Assembly (NCBI RefSeq): GCF_001411555.2
Contig: NC_049914.1
Span: 14,214,798 to 14,278,797 of the forward strand
Reading direction: 5' to 3'
Length of the DNA: 64,000 nucleotides
DNA from: Juglans regia
Taxonomy: Eukaryota; Streptophyta; Magnoliopsida; Fagales; Juglandaceae
Made by a program: the position numbers and the translations under genes. Positions within the stretch are counted from its first letter, which is position 1, and each line of letters begins with the position of its first letter. A model generated the notes under the pieces. It was not told where the DNA came from. It saw only the letters and a list, made by a program, of their open reading frames with translations, and ran no database searches. Positions 58,885 through 64,000 of this stretch are shown here, in pieces.

Positions 58885-60355
58885 GGTGTGAAGCACAAAT
58901 CCATTTAATATATGTTATTATCTGCCAACTCATCCCTATTGCACTTTTGCAACCAACACTTCATTACCATCATTTGGTATCATTGATCAAGCACAAAAGC
59001 AACACATATCATCAAGTTAAACCTATTTGTGCTACCACAACACTTGTCATATTTACTTTTCATATTTATGCCTATTGTATTAGTGATAATACCATTATTC
59101 AAGTGCATATCTACATCTTAGATTGTGCAAACTTGCTCAAAATATACATTAGCCGTTACATACAAAGAACTAGAAATGTTCAATGCAACATCATAAAAAC
59201 TTTTTAGCAACTCTAGAAAACTCTGTGCATTTTTCCAATCATCGCTAGTGGGTTCACGGATTGTTCATCCACAATCACATATTGTTCAAAGGCTCATTTA
59301 TCTTTTTCGGTAGTACTCAACATCAAATATGTAGAGTTTAGGAACATCTAAGCAAATCATCATCCCACCGATCTTTTCTTTTGTCGCATAATCCTTGAAC
59401 ATGGAAAATCTTGATGGCCAAGATTTCACATATATGACGGCATCCCTAATTTTTGTCACAAATTCATAAACATATTTCGAGCTGTCCAGAACAATTAAAT
59501 TCAATATATGGGCAGCTTATCACATGTGGAGAAATTCACCACCCAATATAGTGCAATCATTGTCTTTTATTCTCATTCTCATGTAATCAAAGAGAATATC
59601 ATTTGAGGAGACATTATCAACTATGATGGTGAAAATTTATCAACACCCCATTCATACAATCTCACGTCTAACATCCTTCCAATAGTTTCTTCTCTACGGT
59701 CCAGAAGTTGGCAAAACTTGAGTATTTTTTTTATGCAATCTCCAATTGCAATTAATAAAATTTTCAGTAATGACCATGTAGTTCATATTTTGCGCTGATG
59801 TCCAGGTACACTAAATCAGTTACGAACTCAACAAAACATTCGTTCTCCACTAGCCTAAAATGCAATTCACACCTAATAAAAAACTTAGCAGTTGACACCC
59901 TAAGTTTTTTTGCATCATACTTCACTAGACCTTGTGGACTACACACACTTCCATTCGCCTCCCAATTAACACTAGAGGATTGACTTTTTTCAAATCCCTT
60001 AACTTGAACAAAGGAAGTTTCAAATGCATTCTGGAGGTGGTGTATCATAGATGAAGTGTCATTCTTGTAGTGACGATTGTATAGCTTAGCGCAATAATTG
60101 CACCAAGCTTTTGGCTTATAGTGTCAATAGGTTGCACTTTAGTAAAGTGTTCTTAAACCATCGATTGGTTGCTTGGTATGTTTTTGTAATTCTTCAGTAA
60201 AGATGGGACGGAATGGCTAGGGTGTTGTGTATATTTGGATTAAGGGGTTGGAAGACTCTCATGCTCCTCCATATGCATTGGAATAGAAGAGGAGTCATCA
60301 CCAACCCTCTGGGTTGTACTAACATTACAACTCATAGGATCATCTTTCATTTGTT
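58885..60355 (-). pseudogene. hAT transposase fragment, copy C
   Basis: Same order as copy B: BED remains at about 60300-60060, MIHHLQNAFETS, GSVCSPQGLVKYDAKKLRV, FRLVENECFVEFVTD, a deletion of about 110 bp relative to copy B (near 59810), then MNLIVLDSSKYVYEFVTK (59504) and GGMMICLDVPKLYIFDVEYY. It runs to the C-terminal part beside GAGGTGTGAAGCAC at 58883. Its flank matches that of copy D. Confidence 0.82.
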
Positions 60356-60480
60356 ACTGTGTAACAAAACACAGTAGAATAAATAATCAAACACATAAAC
60401 AAATAACCAAAGACACATATAAAAAAAGTTGATCATTCAAATCAAATGAAATAAATATAACAACTAGCTGCCAAAACTAA
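60356..60480. other. junction sequence between hAT copies C and D
   Basis: TTGATCATTCAAATCAAATG, then ATATAACAACTAGC and the adjoining AT-rich bases are shared with the B/C junction at 58740-58885. The duplicated unit therefore includes this non-coding part. Confidence 0.7.
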
Positions 60481-61138
60481 AATATCAGAGGTGTGAAGCA
60501 CAAATCTATTTAATATATGTTATTATCCTCGAACTCATCCCCTTTGCAGTTTTGCAACCAAGACTTCATTGCCATCACTTTGTACCATGGATCAAGCACA
60601 AAAGCAACATATATCATCAAGTTGAACTTATTTGTGCTACCCCAATACTTGTCATACTTACTGTTCATATTTATACCCATAGTACTAGTGATAATATCAT
60701 TACTCAAGCACATATCATTTAATGCATCTTCAATTGTGCAAACTTGCTTAAAATATACATTAGTCATTACATACAAAGAACCAGAAATGTTCAATGCAAC
60801 ATCAAAAAAACTTTTCAGCAACTCTACAAAACTCTGTGTATTTTTCCAATCATCGCTAATGGGGTTCACAAAATGTTCATTCACAATCACACATTGTTCA
60901 AAGGCTCGTTTATGTTTTTCGGTGGTACTCAACATCAAATATGTAAAGTTTAGGAACATTCAATCAAATCATCCTTCCACTAATCTTTTCTTTGTCTGTA
61001 GAATCCTTGAACCATAAAATTCTTGACAGCGAAGATTTCACATATTTGACGGCATCCATAATTTTTGTTACAAATTCGTAAACATATTTCAAGCTGTCTA
61101 TAACAATCAAATTCAATATAAGGGCAACACAAAATAAT
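60481..61138 (-). pseudogene. hAT transposase fragment, copy D
   Basis: Retains only the later part. NLIVIDSLKYVYEFVTKIMD (61110) and EKISGRMI lead, after a frameshift, to a 149-codon open frame (60959-60510) with FEQCVIVNEHFVNPISDDWK, FVELLKSFFDVALNISGSLY and KYDKYWGSTNKFNLMIYVAF, LDPWYKVMAMKSWL. This matches the DUF4413-type RNase H-like part of plant hAT transposases. The BED finger and N-terminus are missing, cut at 61138 by an Athila/Tat fragment. No dimerisation domain follows. Confidence 0.82.
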
Positions 61139-62560
61139 AATATTAAACGAAAAAAAAAACTTGGGTTGCCTCCCAAAAGCGCTTTATTTAAATTCTATGC
61201 CTAGACATGATCCTGTCATCATTTATTTCTGGTGAGATCGATGGAACACTTTTTTGAGTTAAAGTCTCAATCCATATAGGGTTTTAATCTTTATCCATTT
61301 ACTTTAAATGTATCTTTTATCTCGTGATGGACTTCAACAGCCCCATAAGGAAAGACACAGGTCACCCCAAACGGTCTCGACCACCGAGAGCATAAGTTTC
61401 TCAGAAAGAGTCGAAGTCTTGAGTTAAATAATAAAACTTTTTGCCCGACTTTGAATACCCTTCTCAGAATATGCTTATTGTGCCATCTTTTAGTTTTATC
61501 TTTGTAAATCTAAGCATTCTCATAAGCATCATTGTGAAACTCATCCATCTCATTCATCTGCAGTATTCTCTTCTTGCCAGCCGCTTGTAAATCAAAGTTC
61601 AGTGTTCTCGTCGTCCAATAGGCTCTGAGTTCTAGCCCCACGGGTAGATAGCAGGCTTTTCCATAAATGAGCCGATAAGGTGACATCCTGATCAGTGTTT
61701 AGAATGTTGTTCGATTGGCCCATAGCACATCCTTTAACCTTCTCGCTCAATCTATTCGAGAGACACTCACGGTCTTCTCCAGTATCCCGATTAGACACCT
61801 CGACCTAGCCGCTTGTTTGAGGATGATATGGTGTCGTCATGTGATGGGTAACTCCATACTTAGTCAGTAGCACTTTAAATTGGCAATTGCAAAAGTGCTT
61901 CCCGCCATCACTGATTATGGCCCTCGGAGTGCCAAATCGGGAAAAATGTTCTTCCTCGGAAAATTCACTACGACCGTTGCATCATTGGTTGGCAAGGTGA
62001 CCGCTTCCACCCATTTGGAGACATAATCAACAACAACCAAAATAAATTTGTTAGAATATGAGGATGGAAAAGGACCCATGAAATCTATACCCCAAACATC
62101 AAATAATTCAATCACTAAAATATTGTTTAAAGGCATCGCATATTTCCTAGAAATGTTGCCAACCCTTTGACAATGATCACATAAATTAATAAAGTTAAAA
62201 GAGTTGGCCAATAAAAGCTGCATTGTAAGACTTTCGCTGTTGTTTTGCTCCACCAAAGTGATCGCCCGCTTCCAATGAGTGGCGCAATGTCTGAGTATGC
62301 TCGCCATCTCCTCCTCGGGCACACATCTGCTTATTATCTGGTCCGCGCAGTACCGGTGTAAAAAAGGTTCCTCCCAAAAATAATATTTCAAGTTTGAGAA
62401 GAACTTCTTCTTTTGTTTATATGTCATTTCGACCGATAGAATTTTGGACACCAAATAATTTAGCATGGTATCATACAATGGAACAACTTGTATAGCCATT
62501 AATTGCTCATCCTGGAAGGTTTTCATTAATTGGGAAATTCTCCTCGCCATTAATCACGTA
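61139..62560 (-). pseudogene. Athila/Tat-type gypsy integrase remnant
   Basis: From 62550 the minus strand has an H2C2-type zinc-binding region (FLHRYCADQIISRCVPEEEM, HCATHW, CDHCQRVGNISRKY). The integrase core follows: FDVWGIDFMGPFPSSYSNKF and VVDYVSKWVEAVTLPTNDA. After a frameshift near 61950 come AIISDGGKHFCN, TTPYHPQTSG, SPYRLIYGKACYLPVGLE and AYENA. The closing region reads LLFNSRLRLF, and a GGGAGGCAACCCAAG block (61150-61175) that usually follows this integrase ends it. Stops are frequent. Integrase inserts element cDNA; this copy is dead. It abuts hAT copy D directly. Confidence 0.88.
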
Positions 62561-63671
62561 CTCCATACACACTAGCCAAGCCATCATCATTAGCATATAA
62601 TTTTTTATCATATTCAAGTCTAAATAACTTTGCATTTAAAATGATGACAAGGACAGACCTTCTTACTAAAGCATCAACCACAAAATTTTATTACCATGTG
62701 TGTACTTGATTACATGAGGAAATATCTCAATGAATTGCACTCACTTGGCATGCATTCTATTCAACTTACCTTGTCATTTCAAGTGCGTCAAGGACTCATG
62801 TTCTTCAAAGAAAAGTCGGGTAGGGATTGTCGCACCTGGCACAAAATCAATGTAATATTCTATCTATCTAATAGGTGGCAATCCACTAAACATACCGCTA
62901 GGAATCAATACCTCATATGCCTGCAACAAAGAAATAACAACGCTAGGTAAAGAGTCGTTAAATTCGTTAGTATAAAAACTTGTCTTAGCATAAAAACTCA
63001 CTTTTATTTTTCTATTTCTCTTGCAATCTCTTTTTCTTTTTCCTCTCATGGCTCCACTCATTTTTCTTGACTCTCAGTCACCTCTCTATTTTTTTTTTAC
63101 TCTCTCTTTCTCTTGATGTTTCGACCTCATTCTCTTTTTTCCTCTCACTCTCTTTTTCCTTTTTACTCTCTTTTTTACTTTCATTCTTTTTTTTTTGAAC
63201 TATCGGTCTCACAATTGTTTTTCAACTCATTTTCTATTTTGCTTGAGGTTTCAGCCTCACCATCATCGTTTCTCTCTCTCTCTCTCCTTTTCGGTCTCAC
63301 TATTTCTTTTTTCCTCAATCTCATCCTCACTTTTACTCCCTCTTTTCTTTTATCAATCTCACTTTTTAGCTCTGGTTGGTCCTCATAGACTTGTGTTGGA
63401 GTTAAAAGGAAGTTTGATTGTTTTTCCATCATTTTCAAAACTGTAAATATTCCTTAACAATCATGGATCACTTTCCTATCATATTGCCACAGCCTCCCAA
63501 CAAAATATGGCCTGCATGCATAGGCATTACATCACAAAACACCACATCCTGTTATTTCTCAATTGAAAAAGAAACTAGCACTTGTTTATTTACTCTAACC
63601 CCCCCACCCCACATTCGCTCAACCATTGCAACGTCTAGGGTGTTTAAAGATAGGTAAACTCAATTTCTCAA
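62561..63671. other. decayed gypsy interior and pyrimidine-rich tract
   Basis: 62561-62960 may be eroded RNase H/RT of the neighbouring gypsy element, but no motif is secure. 63000-63400 is a long low-complexity tract (TTCTCTTTCTCTC, TCTCACTATTTCTTTTTTCC) whose translated frames are Ser/Leu/Phe-rich or Lys/Glu-rich artefacts. Up to 63671 nothing else is visible. Confidence 0.5.
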
Positions 63672-63971
63672 CTAAAGTAGTGCTAGGCAAATTCTCAATT
63701 TCTCAGCAAGTTTGTAAATCTGCTGCTCTGTATCATCCATCCTAATTTGTGTATTGAGAGCACGCCTGGCAATAAGAGACTCACTATACTCTTCATTCTT
63801 ATCCTTATGTTCAACTCTAGGCTCATGCCTCCTCTTATCTCTCATGCCTTGTAGGTTTCTAACTACTGCTTCTTGATGATCCAAACAATCCCTCACTTCA
63901 CCCAACACTGAGTTTAACCGCTCAAACTGTTGTCGAATGACTTGCAACACAAAGGATGAGTTATATGTCAT
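63672..63971 (-). pseudogene. gypsy gag-like N-terminal fragment
   Basis: The minus frame reads VIRQQFERLNSVLGEVRDCL, DHQEAVVRNLQGMRDKRRHE, PRVEHKDKNEEYSES. This pattern (FERLN...GEIRDRLD.QEA.IRNLQ followed by a charged RR/EE stretch) is typical of the start of gag in some plant gypsy elements. No capsid domain remains in the window. Its 5' side runs beyond the window end, so the full element cannot be judged. Confidence 0.55.
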
Positions 63972-64000
63972 CTCCTTTGGTGATGAGTCACTCCCATGAG

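Noticed and set aside
63001..63446. Ser/Leu/Phe-rich and Lys/Glu-rich ORFs
   Set aside because: Translations of a pyrimidine-rich simple-sequence tract; composition explains the open frames.

Overview
The window looks like plant nuclear DNA, most likely from a woody eudicot. The grounds are AT-rich DNA with GT-AG introns and an unbroken series of plant-type transposable elements: CACTA, hAT, plant L1-type LINEs, Tekay-like and Athila/Tat-like Ty3/gypsy elements, a TRIM and MITEs. Some short repeats look to me like those of Fagales (walnut/oak relatives), but that rests on memory only. I found no intact host gene, rRNA, tRNA or CRISPR array. Every recognisable coding stretch belongs to a mobile element and is broken by stops or frameshifts. 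Nested heterochromatin of a large plant genome is the best description.

Layout. 299-7371 is a non-coding, LARD-like LTR element on the minus strand, with tRNA-Met primer site, polypurine tract and an apparently perfect 467-bp internal tandem duplication. 8139-13597 is a complete hAT transposon (8-bp target duplication, GGAGTC-rich ends, decayed transposase). 14641-16449 is a 5'-truncated LINE with an 11-bp target duplication. 17947-41409 is one CACTA (En/Spm) transposon of 23.5 kb with an ATT duplication on both sides. It holds TNP2-type and Transposase_24-type pseudogenes, a minus-strand 'putative plant transposon protein' pseudogene, and subterminal ACGTTCGAACGT-like repeats. It was later hit by a near full-length LINE (21463-27206) and by a 5,486-bp solo LTR (28113-33598, duplication AGAAG).

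41683-50128 is a second LINE of the same family as the one inside the CACTA. It was interrupted by a Tekay-like gypsy fragment (2.5-kb LTR plus integrase/chromodomain end), which is abutted by a TRIM. 50691-51530 is a short non-coding retroposon with a 10-bp duplication. 52172-61138 is a tandem series of four partial hAT transposase copies (A-D, period about 1.6-1.7 kb), split between A and B by a gypsy-type LTR of about 4 kb. 61139-62560 is an Athila/Tat integrase remnant, and 63672-63971 is a gag-like fragment running off the window.

The genes do not form a host pathway; each block is a self-mobilisation cassette (endonuclease/RT/RNase H, transposase, or integrase). The value of the window is the nesting order, which can be read from target-site duplications: CACTA, then LINE and giant LTR inside it; LINE 2, then gypsy, then TRIM; hAT array, then LTR.
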